NCBI GenBank assembly: GCA_021793175.1
Contig: JAJYTH010000014.1
Coordinates: 1-48,522 of the forward strand
Length of the DNA stretch: 48,522 bases
Direction: 5' to 3'
DNA from: Actinomycetes bacterium
GTDB lineage: Bacteria > Actinomycetota > Actinomycetes > Mycobacteriales > Pseudonocardiaceae
This document shows positions 16,698 to 26,538 of the stretch, piece by piece; within the stretch, counting starts at the first letter, position 1, and the number at the start of each line of letters is the position of its first letter. Below the pieces are notes generated by a model. That model worked only from the letters and a program-made list of their open reading frames with translations. It was not told the DNA's origin and ran no database searches. The position numbers and the translations under genes are program-made.

Positions 16698-17992
16698 TGA
16701 GCCGCCTTCGCCGCTCGGAAACCGGCCTCCAGGTCGGCCTTCAGGTCGTCGAGACCCTCCAGGCCCACGGCCAGCCGCACCAGACCCGGCGTGGCGCCGC
16801 TGGCGAGCAGTTCCTGCTCGTTGAGCTGGCTGTGCGTGGTGCTGGCCGGATGCACGATCAGGCTGCGCACGTCACCGATGTTCACCAGCTGGCTGTGCAG
16901 TTCGGTGCCGTCCACGAACGCACGGCCCGCTTCGATGCCGCCACGCAGCTCGAAGGACACCACCGAGCCCACACCCTTCGGCAGGTACTTCTTCGCCGAC
17001 TCATAGTACGGGCTGGACGGCAGGCCGGCGTAGTACACCTTCTCCACCTCGTCCCGCTGCTCCAGCCACTCGGCCAGCGCCTGCGCGTTGGAGACGTGCC
17101 GCTCCATGCGCAGCGACAGCGTCTCGATGCCCTGCAGGATGAGGAAGCTGTTCAGCGGGGCGATGGCCGACCCGGTGTCACGCAGCCACTGGACGCGTGC
17201 CTTCGTCGCGAACGCGCCCGGCCCGAGGGCCTCCCAGTACTTGAGACCGTGGTAGCTGGGGTCGGGCTCATTGAAGCCGGGGAACCGCTCCGGGTGCGCG
17301 CCGAAGTCGAACGTGCCGCCGTCCACGAGCACACCCGCGATGGTGGTGCCGTGGCCGCCGAGGTACTTGGTGGCCGAGTGCACCACGACGTCGGCGCCGT
17401 GCTCGATCGGACGCAGCAGGTACGGCGTGGGGATGGTGTTGTCCACCACCAGCGGCACACCGACCTCGTGTGCCACGTCGGCCACACCGCGGATGTCGAG
17501 CACGTTGCTGCCCGGGTTCGCGAGCGTCTCGGCGAAGAACAACTTGGTGTTCGGCTTGGTCGCCGCACGCCAGGCCTCGAGGTCGTCCTGGTCCTCCACG
17601 AACGTCACCTCGACGCCGAGCTTGGCCAAGGTGTACTTGAACAGGTTGTACGTCCCGCCGTACAGGGCCGGACTGGTCACCACGTGGTCTCCCGCGCCCG
17701 CGACGTTCAGCACCGCCGCGGTGGTGGCGGCCGAGCCCGAGGAGAACGCCAGCGCCGCCACACCGCCCTCCAACGCGGCGACCCGCTGCTCCAGCACGTC
17801 CTGGGTCGGGTTCATGATCCGCGTGTAGATGTTGCCCGGCTCGGCCAGGCTGAACAGGTCGGCCCCGTGCTGGGTATCACGGAAGACGTAGGAGGTCGTC
17901 TGGTAGATCGGCGTGGCGCGAGCCCCGGTGGCCGGGTCCGGCTGCGCCCCCGCGTGGATCTGCTTGGTCTCGAACGACCATCCTTCGGTCAT
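16694..17992 (-). CDS. metY: O-acetylhomoserine sulfhydrylase (PLP-dependent)
   Basis: A 432-residue Cys/Met-metabolism PLP enzyme (gamma family) that makes homocysteine from O-acetylhomoserine and sulfide. Visible signatures are the opening FETKQIHAGAQPDPATGARA, YTRIMNPTQDVLEQRVAALE near 60, SSGSAATTAAVLN near 85, and the PLP lysine in VVHSATKYLGGHGTT near 205. The end (VNIGDVRSLIVHPASTTH, then LVRLAVGLEG) is typical of this branch. ATG at 17992 has GAAGGAG upstream; the frame is open 46 codons further but that part looks like leader DNA. I looked in this roughly 140-nt leader for a SAM riboswitch and saw none that I can defend. Confidence 0.95.
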   Translation of the reverse strand: MTEGWSFETKQIHAGAQPDPATGARATPIYQTTSYVFRDTQHGADLFSLAEPGNIYTRIMNPTQDVLEQRVAALEGGVAALAFSSGSAATTAAVLNVAGAGDHVVTSPALYGGTYNLFKYTLAKLGVEVTFVEDQDDLEAWRAATKPNTKLFFAETLANPGSNVLDIRGVADVAHEVGVPLVVDNTIPTPYLLRPIEHGADVVVHSATKYLGGHGTTIAGVLVDGGTFDFGAHPERFPGFNEPDPSYHGLKYWEALGPGAFATKARVQWLRDTGSAIAPLNSFLILQGIETLSLRMERHVSNAQALAEWLEQRDEVEKVYYAGLPSSPYYESAKKYLPKGVGSVVSFELRGGIEAGRAFVDGTELHSQLVNIGDVRSLIVHPASTTHSQLNEQELLASGATPGLVRLAVGLEGLDDLKADLEAGFRAAKAAQ

Positions 17993-18173
17993 CGACTTAA
18001 CTCCTTCACGTCGGATCGAACCACTGGAGATGGCGGCGTGCTGCGGCAACCGATATCTCTCCACCGACGCTAATGAGTGAGCGACCACTACCCAAGCGCT
18101 CCCACGCAGTGGGACAGCTCTGCCCCACATTCGGGTGACGTTCCGGGGACGGCCCCACCACCGAGGGCGAGGG

Positions 18174-18806
18174 CTACATCCCCAGATCGTCCACCTGGTC
18201 CGCCGGGTCCTTCGACAAGCGGTAATACAACAACGCGGCGGTCTCCCTCAGGATGTAACGCATCTGAGTGGACCGCGTCTGCACGATGGGTCCCGAGTGC
18301 GTGGGCGAGGTCCACACCGAAAGCCCGGCGTCCTCCGCCATGATTTCCGCCCGCAGCGAGTGCCACGGGTCACTCACCAGGACCACATCGTGCCAACCGC
18401 GCTCCTGGATCACCTCCGCCGCCGCCCGCAGCGAACGCAACGTGTCGCTGCCCTCACCCACGGGCAGGGTCGCCTCCACCGGAACGCCCTGGCGCACCAA
18501 CCAGTTCGCACCGGCCTCGGCCTCGGTGTAGGTGTCCCCGGTCCGCATGCCTCCGGTGGTGACGACGACGTCGGCGACGCCCTCCTCATAGAGCCGGCGG
18601 GCGTGGTCGAGCCGTGCCTGGAAGATCTCCGACGGCCTGCCGTTGTACTGGGCGGCGCCGAGCACCACGATGGCATCCACCCGGGGCCGCTCGTCCGCCC
18701 GTGCCACGTGCCACACGCGGAACGCCGTGCCACCGGCGAGCAGCAGCCCCACGAGAACGACCCCGACGATAGCGCGCGGCAGCCACTTCCTCACCGCCGC
18801 GAGCAC
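18174..18806 (-). CDS. SanA/YdcF/ElyC-family (DUF218) membrane-anchored protein
   Basis: A 210-residue protein with one N-terminal membrane helix (residues about 12-30) and an outside-facing DUF218 domain. Its motifs are DAIVVLGAAQYNGRPSEIFQ, ARLDHARRLYEEG, VVTTGGM, EGSDTLRSLRAA and VLVSDPWHSLRAE. Family members such as SanA and ElyC affect envelope integrity and lipid-carrier use, but the reaction is unknown. GTG at 18806 lies one base after the glyS TGA stop, which argues for translational coupling. Confidence 0.85.
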   Translation of the reverse strand: MLAAVRKWLPRAIVGVVLVGLLLAGGTAFRVWHVARADERPRVDAIVVLGAAQYNGRPSEIFQARLDHARRLYEEGVADVVVTTGGMRTGDTYTEAEAGANWLVRQGVPVEATLPVGEGSDTLRSLRAAAEVIQERGWHDVVLVSDPWHSLRAEIMAEDAGLSVWTSPTHSGPIVQTRSTQMRYILRETAALLYYRLSKDPADQVDDLGM

Positions 18807-18807
18807 G

Positions 18808-20214
<1,407 letters not shown>

Positions 20215-20289
20215 CCGGATTGGGTTTTCTCTGTGAACCCACAGCGTATCCGGCGAGGTAAGCGACGGGGCCGGTGGGGATGCGGCTCG

Positions 20290-20982
20290 TCAGGGTGCAC
20301 TCACCGGTTCGGCGGTGACGATGTGGTTGTCGGAGTAGCCGTCCGTGCCGCCGAGGTAGTCGCCGCCGCACGTGACGAGGACCAGCCGATGAGGACCGTC
20401 CTGAGAGAACAGCTCCGGAGCCTGTGTACCCAGCTCGTCCTTGTCCAACGTCTCGACGGCCACCACGCGATACACCCACGTATCGCCCTCGGGGTCGCGC
20501 ACGGTCACCTCGTCGCCGACGCGGGAGTCCCACAGCACGGCGAACGGGCCGGTCGTGCCGTGCCAGCTCACGTGTCCGGCGACGAGGGACACCCCACGCT
20601 CGGCGCCGAAGTCGGCACCCCACCACGCGACCCGGTCGACACCAGCGGGTATTGGGAGCGTGCCGTCGTCGGTGAGTGTCTTTCGGACCAGCGTGGCCGT
20701 GGCGGCCGTGCCGGACAGTCTGACGGTGCCCGAAGGCTGTGCCGGCTCGGAGCCCGGCGTGGACGTGGGGGTGGTGTCCCGCGCGCTCTCGGAGCTCGGC
20801 GACACACGCAACGGGTCGACGACATCGACGGCGGGGTGCTCCGGTCCGGTGGTCAGTTCGGCCCGAGTGGCCGGCGCGTTGCGTAGCAACGTGACCCCGG
20901 CCGTGCCCGCGCACAGTGCAAGCACACCCAGCACCGTGGCAACCCTGCGTTGCCACAGCGATGACCGCCACCACCGGTTCAT
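20290..20982 (-). CDS. Class F-like sortase
   Basis: This 230-residue protein has an N-terminal membrane anchor (about 10-30), a Ser/Thr/Pro-rich linker, and a sortase barrel. The catalytic His is in LVAGHVSWHG near 130 and the Cys in LVLVTCGGDYLGG near 205. No Arg is present in the short stretch after the Cys (DGYSDNHIVTAEPV), where class F enzymes usually carry the third catalytic residue. The ATG at 20982 overlaps the stop of the upstream secreted protein (ATGA), so the two are one translation unit. It could attach or process that partner. Activity with this active site is uncertain. Confidence 0.85.
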   Translation of the reverse strand: MNRWWRSSLWQRRVATVLGVLALCAGTAGVTLLRNAPATRAELTTGPEHPAVDVVDPLRVSPSSESARDTTPTSTPGSEPAQPSGTVRLSGTAATATLVRKTLTDDGTLPIPAGVDRVAWWGADFGAERGVSLVAGHVSWHGTTGPFAVLWDSRVGDEVTVRDPEGDTWVYRVVAVETLDKDELGTQAPELFSQDGPHRLVLVTCGGDYLGGTDGYSDNHIVTAEPVSAP

Positions 20983-22112
20983 GAACGGGGCCCGGAAGTC
21001 CTGGCATGCCGTGCCAGCAACAGAGCGGCGATGCCGAGCACACCACCTGCGGCCAGCAGACCGGTTCCCCACGTGACGGCACCACCACCGCTCTGTGACG
21101 CGACCGCCCTCACACTGAGGCCGTCCGGATCACCCGGGCCGTTCGAGCCGCCCGGAGCGCCCGCCCCCGCTGGGATCGTCACCGGTACCGACGGCGACCG
21201 CGGTTCGCCCTCGGCACGCCCTTCGGCGGCGAAACCGTGCGGCACCGAGCAGCTCACCCCACCCAACACGAGCGTCGTCCTGATGGTGCGCGCCCCGCTC
21301 TCGTCGGCCCCATCCGCCTTGTCGGCCTCGTCGGACCCTGGCAGGCCGAGAGGAGCACGAGCATCCACGGAGCGGACATGCGTGTCGATCTCCACGAGCC
21401 AACCCGACACGGCGGTGACATCGCCGTCGCGCCACTGGTCCTGGCGCAGCAGCTCAGCGAAATCGGCGACGCGCCGAACAGTGATGTCGGAGGTGGCCTC
21501 CTCGTCGTCGCCGATCTCCACCGACGCACCGACCGGCAGGTCCGACCTGCTCACCTCACCATCCGAGTCCGGCAGCGGGACAGGGGTCAACTCCCCCTCG
21601 GCGTCGATCAGCGCGAGCCGGGCCGCGGACGCACCCGCCGCCACGTCGCGCGCTCCCACACATTCGACGCTGGTGGCGGACGACTCGAACGACAACACGG
21701 TGGTGTCGGAGGCCAGGTCGGTGAGGACATAGTCCGCGCGGGCCGTGGCACTGGGCACATGGTCGGGGCGCAGCGTGGCCGAGACGTCGTGGTGGTCGAT
21801 CTCCAACAGGTAGTTCGGCCCCATGGCGGCGCGTTCCCCGTCGGAACCCGGCAGCGCCGAACGACTTTCCCCCAGCTTGGACGCGCCCGGGGTGAGCGGG
21901 GAACGTTGCGTCTCGCTGATCACGGAACCCCCCGGCACGCCGTCACCGACGTCGGTCACCGCCAGCGACGCCACATTGGCGAACGCCACCGGACCCGTCT
22001 CCGAGTCCACCGCCGCTGTGTCCGCTGTGTCCGCCACGGCGGGCGCCGCCGCGAGGACGGTGACCGCCACGGCGGACCCAGCGGCCACCAGTTTCGACAC
22101 GACACGACTCAC
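20979..22112 (-). CDS. Secreted, C-terminally membrane-anchored protein paired with the sortase
   Basis: A 377-residue protein with a signal peptide (SRVVSKLVAAGSAVAVTVL, cleavage near AVADT) and a C-terminal helix (GTGLLAAGGVLGIAALLLA) followed by RHARTSGPRS, the layout of a sortase substrate. However, no LPXTG or LAXTG is seen before that helix. The middle is beta-rich, with SATLRPDHVPSATARADYVL and VECVGARDV, faintly like the SCO1860-type LAETG-anchored proteins. One Cys pair may form across the domain (ECVGA and VSCSVPHG). GTG at 22112 is chosen because GAGGGGGAA precedes it. It is divergent from the SmtB-like gene across a palindromic operator. Confidence 0.7.
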   Translation of the reverse strand: MSRVVSKLVAAGSAVAVTVLAAAPAVADTADTAAVDSETGPVAFANVASLAVTDVGDGVPGGSVISETQRSPLTPGASKLGESRSALPGSDGERAAMGPNYLLEIDHHDVSATLRPDHVPSATARADYVLTDLASDTTVLSFESSATSVECVGARDVAAGASAARLALIDAEGELTPVPLPDSDGEVSRSDLPVGASVEIGDDEEATSDITVRRVADFAELLRQDQWRDGDVTAVSGWLVEIDTHVRSVDARAPLGLPGSDEADKADGADESGARTIRTTLVLGGVSCSVPHGFAAEGRAEGEPRSPSVPVTIPAGAGAPGGSNGPGDPDGLSVRAVASQSGGGAVTWGTGLLAAGGVLGIAALLLARHARTSGPRS

Positions 22113-22166
22113 GCTTCCCCCTCGCCTGGTCGGCACCGCGCTCAACGGATCATCACTGGCGGACGA

Positions 22167-22184
22167 GCACTAGAATGCTAGTGC
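22167..22184. promoter_or_regulatory. Palindromic operator candidate for the SmtB-like/Zur operon
   Basis: GCACTAG-AATG-CTAGTGC is a perfect 7-bp inverted repeat with a 4-nt centre. It lies 41 bases before the ArsR-family start and 54 bases before the divergent secreted-protein start. ArsR/SmtB proteins bind imperfect palindromes in their own promoters, so self-control by zinc is the natural reading. Confidence 0.6.
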
Positions 22185-22225
22185 ACTTCCCGAACGCTGC
22201 AGGGCAACCAAGGTTGGAGAGCGAC

Positions 22226-22633
22226 ATGGCGACGGTGAGGTCCGACGCGGCGTGTTCGGGCTCGCCTAGCGCCGATGACCTGGGAAAACACCAAAACCAC
22301 CCTTCCGCACGGCGGTCGGTGGCCGCCGTCGCGCCGCCCTCAGCCGCCACCCTCACCGATGCGGGTGAACTTCTGCGGGCGCTGGCCGCTCCCGTGAGGA
22401 TCGCGATCGTGTTACAGCTCCACCACGGTCCGCGTTGTGTACACGAACTGGTGGACACGCTGGGCATGGCCCAACCGCTGATCAGCCAGCATCTCAGAGT
22501 GCTGAAAGCCGCCGGAGTAGTGCAGGGGCAGCGGCGAGGCCGTGAAGTGGTGTACCACTTGGTGGACAGCCATCTGGCCCACATCGTCGTGGACGCCGTC
22601 GCACACGTGCAGGAGGATGCGCAGCCGGTATGA
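22226..22633 (+). CDS. ArsR/SmtB-family zinc-sensing repressor
   Basis: A 135-residue winged-helix regulator. The N-terminal 40 residues are polar and variable; the DNA-binding part has LLRALAAPVRIAIVLQLHHG, then VHELVDTLGMAQPLISQHLR as helix-turn-helix, and the wing GQRRGREVVYHLV. The last helix carries D-S-H followed ten residues later by H and then xxE (DSHLAHIVVDAVAHVQED), which is the alpha5 metal site of SmtB/CzrA that binds zinc between subunits. ATG at 22226 is preceded by GGAGAG. It overlaps zur by 4 nt. The order equals the smtB-zur pair (Rv2358-Rv2359) of Mycobacterium tuberculosis, where zinc releases the first protein from DNA so zur is made. Confidence 0.9.
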   Translation: MATVRSDAACSGSPSADDLGKHQNHPSARRSVAAVAPPSAATLTDAGELLRALAAPVRIAIVLQLHHGPRCVHELVDTLGMAQPLISQHLRVLKAAGVVQGQRRGREVVYHLVDSHLAHIVVDAVAHVQEDAQPV

Positions 22634-23055
22634 ACACCATCGACACCCGTACCCGAGCTCCGCTGCCAGGGCGGAGAGCAACGCGGCAGCGTGCCGCCGT
22701 GGTGGACCTCCTCGCCGAGATCGACGACTTCCGCTCGGCGCAGGAACTGCATGACGAGCTGCGCAAGCGCGGCGAGGGCATCGGACTGACCACCGTCTAC
22801 CGCACGTTGCAGTCACTCTCCGAAGCCGGCGAGATCGACGTGCTCCGAACCGACTCCGGCGAAGCCGTCTACCGGCAATGCTCGACACACCACCATCACC
22901 ACCTGGTGTGTCGGCACTGCGGATACACCGTCGAGGTGGAGGGCCCGACCGTGGAGCGCTGGGCCGAGAAGGTCGCGTCGAACAACGGGTTCTCCGACAT
23001 CACCCACACGGTCGAGATCACCGGCACGTGCGCCAAGTGCGCCGACAAGTCATAG
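22630..23055 (+). CDS. zur: Zinc uptake regulator (Fur family)
   Basis: A 141-residue Fur-family repressor. The winged helix occupies residues 15-80 (RATRQRAAVVDLLAEIDDF, then LTTVYRTLQSLSEAGEIDVL). A His-rich sensory stretch, STHHHHHLVCRHCGYTVEVE, follows near 90, and a second CAKC pair closes the structural Cys4 zinc site at the C-terminus. The layout fits Zur rather than Fur or PerR. It is translated with the SmtB-like gene through an ATGA overlap. Zur with zinc normally shuts off zinc importers and alternative ribosomal proteins; I see no clear Zur box in this window. Confidence 0.93.
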   Translation: MNTIDTRTRAPLPGRRATRQRAAVVDLLAEIDDFRSAQELHDELRKRGEGIGLTTVYRTLQSLSEAGEIDVLRTDSGEAVYRQCSTHHHHHLVCRHCGYTVEVEGPTVERWAEKVASNNGFSDITHTVEITGTCAKCADKS

Positions 23056-23106
23056 GACTCGCACAGGCCCCGTCTTCACGAGCGCCACGAACCGACCTAC
23101 CGGTCG

Positions 23107-23517
23107 TCACGTGCCCAGTAATTCCGAACGGATCTGTGACGCCGTGGACACCACGAGCATCAACAGCGTGCCCAGCGCGCCCTCCTCGAGGCCCTGCGCC
23201 GGAAAGGCGTAGCGCAGGGTGAGATCCATACCGTGGTCGGTGTGGACGATGCCGAGCGTGCCGAACAGGCCCTGACCCGCGCGTTCGGCGACCGTGGCCG
23301 CCACATTGGGATCGTTGGGCAGATCCCACGCCACCACGCACGTCAGGCTCAGCACCGACAGTCCCTCGGCCAACCGCATGGCCTGCACGACGCACGGCAC
23401 GTCGGCGTGCGAGAAGGTGAGCGTGCCGTCGTCGTCGACATGCACGTCCAAGAACCGTTCGAGCGCGTGCCGGGCCGATGTCAGTAATGCGGCGGTATCG
23501 ACTGCCTCCGACGTCAT
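23107..23517 (-). CDS. YbjN-like (type III secretion chaperone-like) conserved protein
   Basis: A 136-residue alpha/beta protein. A helix ([15 protein letters not shown]) leads into strands ([17 protein letters not shown]), then [15 protein letters not shown] and a Gly-rich loop, ending in a long hydrophobic helix [17 protein letters not shown]. This arrangement resembles the YbjN superfamily, small proteins with a chaperone-like fold and no enzymatic residues. Its start overlaps the uppS stop region (ATGA), so it is read with or just before uppS. The role is unknown. Confidence 0.65.
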   Translation of the reverse strand: MTSEAVDTAALLTSARHALERFLDVHVDDDGTLTFSHADVPCVVQAMRLAEGLSVLSLTCVVAWDLPNDPNVAATVAERAGQGLFGTLGIVHTDHGMDLTLRYAFPAQGLEEGALGTLLMLVVSTASQIRSELLGT

Positions 23518-24347
23518 GCCGGGTCACCCCCGTGCGCTTGAGCGGCGGCGTCCACCGCGGCCCCGAACCGGCGGTCGCGTTTGGCGTACTCCAGGCACGC
23601 CTCCCACAACTTCCTGCGGTCGAAATCGGGAAAGAGCGTGTCCTGGAAAACGAACTCGGCATACGCCGACTGCCACAGCAGGAAGTTCGACGTCCGCAGC
23701 TCACCCGACGGGCGCAGGAACAGATCCACATCCGGCATCTCGGGCTGATACAGATACTTCGCGAGCATCCGATCATCCACTTTGTTGGGATTGATCTTCC
23801 CCTCGGCCGCGAGCTGCGCGATCCGGCGCGCGGCGTCTCCGAGTTCGGCGCGTCCCCCGTAGTTGACGCACATCGTCATGTTCATGCGCGTGTTGTGCTT
23901 GGTCTTCTCCTCGGCAGCACGCAGCTCTTTGATCACGCTGCGCCACAGCCTCGGCGCGCGCCCTGCCCAGCGGATGCGTACCCCGATCGAGCCCAGGTAG
24001 TCGACCTGCCTGCGGATGGTGTCGCGGTTGAAGCCCATCAGAAACCGCACCTCGTCGGGGCTGCGTTTCCAGTTCTCCGTCGAGAACGCGTACACGGACA
24101 GCCACTTGATGCCGAGTTGCACCGCACCGCTGGCGATGTCGATCATCACGGCCTCGCCGCGTTTGTGTCCCTCGATGCGGGGCAGCCCCCGCTGATTCGC
24201 CCACCGGCCGTTGCCGTCCATGACCAGGGCTACGTGTTTCGGGACCAACTCCGGCGGAATGTTCGGTGGCTGGGCACCTGAGGGATGAGGATCAGGTTCC
24301 CGTAGCTCCACGTGCGCTTTCGCGGCTTCGCTTCCCCTGCGCCGCAC
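23514..24347 (-). CDS. uppS: Polyprenyl diphosphate synthase (isoprenyl transferase)
   Basis: A 277-residue cis-prenyltransferase with [19 protein letters not shown] near 40 (catalytic Asp), [27 protein letters not shown] near 87, and [20 protein letters not shown] near 210 followed by YAEFVFQD. It makes the lipid carrier for peptidoglycan and arabinogalactan precursors, and is closest in style to the mycobacterial decaprenyl diphosphate synthase Rv2361c. The frame overlaps recO by 56 bp at the annotated start; an internal GTG near 24311 would shorten the overlap. It follows recO, as in mycobacteria. Confidence 0.95.
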   Translation of the reverse strand: MRRRGSEAAKAHVELREPDPHPSGAQPPNIPPELVPKHVALVMDGNGRWANQRGLPRIEGHKRGEAVMIDIASGAVQLGIKWLSVYAFSTENWKRSPDEVRFLMGFNRDTIRRQVDYLGSIGVRIRWAGRAPRLWRSVIKELRAAEEKTKHNTRMNMTMCVNYGGRAELGDAARRIAQLAAEGKINPNKVDDRMLAKYLYQPEMPDVDLFLRPSGELRTSNFLLWQSAYAEFVFQDTLFPDFDRRKLWEACLEYAKRDRRFGAAVDAAAQAHGGDPA

Positions 24348-25143
24348 TCGTTACCTCCGTCTCGCCGGACACCGTGCCCGACCCTAACGTGTCCCCGATC
24401 GGCGTCTCGCGGGCACGGCGTTCCACGAACGGCAGCGATCTCAGTTGGCGTTCCAGGTGCCACTGCAGGTGTGCCGCGACCAGCCCGCTGACATCGCGGC
24501 GCACACCGTTGGTGCTGCTCTCGGCGGTCTCCCAGTCGCCGTGCAACAGCGCGGCGAGCAGTACGAGCACCTCGGGGGCGGGATGCACCGACCCCGGTAC
24601 GCGGCAACGCGGGCACAGCGACCCGCCGGCCTGGACGTTGAAGGCACCGTGCGGGCCGGGTTGCCCGCAACGGGCGCACTCGGTGATGGCGGGGGCCCAC
24701 CCGGCGAACGCCATCGACCTCAGCAGGAACGCGTCGAGTACCAGGGAGGCGTCCCGCCTTCCCTCGGCCAACGCCCGCAACGCTCCGACGACCAACAGGT
24801 ACAGCTTGAGCGCCGGTTCACCTTCCTCGGCGGTGAGCCGGTCGGCGGTTTCGGTGATGGCGCTGGCGGCGGTGTAGCGCTGGTAGTCACCGACGATGGG
24901 CAGCGCGAACGCGTCCACGGTCTCGACCTGCGTGATGACGTCCAACGTGCGGCCCGTGTAGAACTGCACATCGACGTGTCCGAACGGCTCCAGCCGGGCA
25001 CCGAAGCGGGACGTCGTGCGCCGCACGCCCTTGGCGACCGCACGGACCTTGCCGTGCCGCCGAGTGAGCAACGTGATGATGCGGTCGGCCTCACCGAGCT
25101 TGTGCACCCGCAGCACCACGCCAGTGTCCCGATACAGACTCAC
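24292..25143 (-). CDS. recO: DNA repair protein RecO
   Basis: A 283-residue recombination mediator for the RecFOR pathway. The N-terminal OB fold begins [20 protein letters not shown] and continues [20 protein letters not shown]. The zinc finger is complete: [11 protein letters not shown] near 150 and GSLCPRCR near 170. The C-terminal helices end with [18 protein letters not shown] and a loose polar tail. GTG at 25143 is taken for its ribosome site GGGGAC and because the conserved start lies there. It lies upstream of uppS and overlaps it. Confidence 0.95.
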   Translation of the reverse strand: MSLYRDTGVVLRVHKLGEADRIITLLTRRHGKVRAVAKGVRRTTSRFGARLEPFGHVDVQFYTGRTLDVITQVETVDAFALPIVGDYQRYTAASAITETADRLTAEEGEPALKLYLLVVGALRALAEGRRDASLVLDAFLLRSMAFAGWAPAITECARCGQPGPHGAFNVQAGGSLCPRCRVPGSVHPAPEVLVLLAALLHGDWETAESSTNGVRRDVSGLVAAHLQWHLERQLRSLPFVERRARETPIGDTLGSGTVSGETEVTSAAQGKRSRESARGATGT

Positions 25144-25178
25144 GTCCCCATCGTCCCACGTGAGCGGGAAGTCCCAGC

Positions 25179-25598
25179 TCAGGCCCGCAACCACTCCAGC
25201 GCGGGCACCGGCAGGACCCGCACCACCCACCACATGAACAGAAGAACGACGAGGACGACGGCCGACCAACGTCCCGGCGCTCCACGCGGCCACCACGACG
25301 CCGCCCGCCCGGCCTCCCAGCGCGCGAGAGCCACGAGCACCACCGCGACGAGCGGGAGCAACACCACGACGGCGAACAGGTTGTGGTCGAGCGCACCCGC
25401 CAGATCACCCTCCAGCAGGGCACCGAGTGCCCGGCTGCCTCCGCAGAAGGGACAGTCCAATCCGGTGGCGGCCTGGAACCAACACGGAATGGCCAGCGCG
25501 CCGGTACCGAGAGCGACAGCGACGACGGCACTGAAAACCACGACGACCGGCGTGGCGCGCAGTGAGCGCCACGACCGGTCGGTTCGCGAGCCATTCAT
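25179..25598 (-). CDS. DUF2752 membrane protein
   Basis: A 139-residue integral membrane protein with about three membrane helices. The DUF2752 signature is plain: LDCPFCGGSRALGALLEGDL followed by AGALDHNLFAV, with the CPxCG pair at residues 49-53. The family has no proven function; the cysteines could bind metal or form a disulfide. It starts seven bases after the RDD gene stop, so both are likely read together; RDD and DUF2752 proteins are often neighbours in actinobacteria. Confidence 0.85.
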   Translation of the reverse strand: MNGSRTDRSWRSLRATPVVVVFSAVVAVALGTGALAIPCWFQAATGLDCPFCGGSRALGALLEGDLAGALDHNLFAVVVLLPLVAVVLVALARWEAGRAASWWPRGAPGRWSAVVLVVLLFMWWVVRVLPVPALEWLRA

Positions 25599-25605
25599 GG
25601 TGCTG

Positions 25606-26487
25606 TCAGTACATCGGCATCGCCTTGGTGGAGATCACATACGTCTTGGCGGCCTTGTCGTGCCAACCCTGCCTGGCCTGCTCGTCGAAGAACGGCGAGA
25701 GCATCGTCAACAGGGAGATAAGGCTGCCGATGCACGGCACCAGAGCCGGCAGAATCATCACCGCGAACCTGGTGAAAGCGGGGCTGCTGCCGGTCCCTGC
25801 ACCGGGCTGTCCGGCCGAGTACTCCGTGACGACACGGAGCCCGGCGACGCTCTTGCCCACCGTGGCACCGCGCGCGGAGATCATCATGCCCTCGTAGAGC
25901 AACATCGCGATGGAGGCGATCGGAACCATCAGAAACGAGATCCACCACATGTTCGGGCTGGAAGCGATCACCGCGAACTGCAGGATCATCATGATGATCC
26001 CCACGGGGACACCGATGATGAGGCCGTCGACGAGACGGGCGAGAAAACGGCTGCCCATGGTGCCCAACACCAATGGCCCCGAATGCGGGAACTGAATCTG
26101 CGCGCCCGGCACGATGATGCGCGCCTGGCCGGGGAAAGCCGGCCCGCCACCCGGCGGAGGCTGCTGGCCGGGGAATCCGCCCGGCGCACCGTACGGCTGT
26201 CCCGGCTGCTGCGGAAAACCACCCGACGGGGAGAAAGGCTGCTGTCCTTGAGCGCCGGGGAACCCGCCGGCCGGTGACGGCTGCTGATAACCGCCCTGTT
26301 GCTGACCGAAGGGCTGCTGCCCCAGTTGCCCTTGCTGCCCCAAGGGTTGCTGTTGGCCTTGTTGCCCGAACGGCTGTTGGCCCGGCTGTGCTTGCTGACC
26401 GAAGCCCGCAGGCTGCTGCCCGAACGGCTGCTGCCCCGGCTGTCCTTGCTGACCGAAAGGCTGCTGCTGGTTGTAGGGATTAGTCAT
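25606..26487 (-). CDS. RDD-family membrane protein with a Gln/Gly/Pro repeat N-terminus
   Basis: This 293-residue protein has two parts. Residues 1-125 are low-complexity, built on GQQPFGQQ-like units (see repeat entry), followed by a Pro/Gly-rich stretch. Residues about 140-285 form the RDD domain with three to four membrane helices: FLARLVDGLIIGVPVGIIMM (containing the R and D of the family), ARGATVGKSVAGLRVV, and a final helix before a soluble end. RDD proteins are suspected transporters or scaffolds. The cytoplasmic tail may drive self-association. It is downstream of era by 51 bases and upstream of the DUF2752 gene. Confidence 0.85.
   Translation of the reverse strand: MTNPYNQQQPFGQQGQPGQQPFGQQPAGFGQQAQPGQQPFGQQGQQQPLGQQGQLGQQPFGQQQGGYQQPSPAGGFPGAQGQQPFSPSGGFPQQPGQPYGAPGGFPGQQPPPGGGPAFPGQARIIVPGAQIQFPHSGPLVLGTMGSRFLARLVDGLIIGVPVGIIMMILQFAVIASSPNMWWISFLMVPIASIAMLLYEGMMISARGATVGKSVAGLRVVTEYSAGQPGAGTGSSPAFTRFAVMILPALVPCIGSLISLLTMLSPFFDEQARQGWHDKAAKTYVISTKAMPMY
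26278..26475 (-). repeat. Degenerate tandem repeat coding QPFGQQ-like units
   Basis: About eight imperfect copies of an 8-residue unit (GQQPFGQQ, with variants QPLGQQ and PAGFGQQ) fill residues 5-70 of the RDD protein. At DNA level the units are GC-rich and drift in the third codon position, so the repeat is old or maintained by selection on the peptide. Confidence 0.75.
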
Positions 26488-26538
26488 ACCGGCTCTCCCC
26501 CAGGGTGGTGACGGACGCGCGAGAGATTACCTGATCAC

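Noticed and set aside
17993..18130. SAM riboswitch in front of metY
   Set aside because: A CGGCAACC-like string exists only on the wrong strand, and the expected pseudoknot of SAM-IV or four-way junction of SAM-I is not seen.
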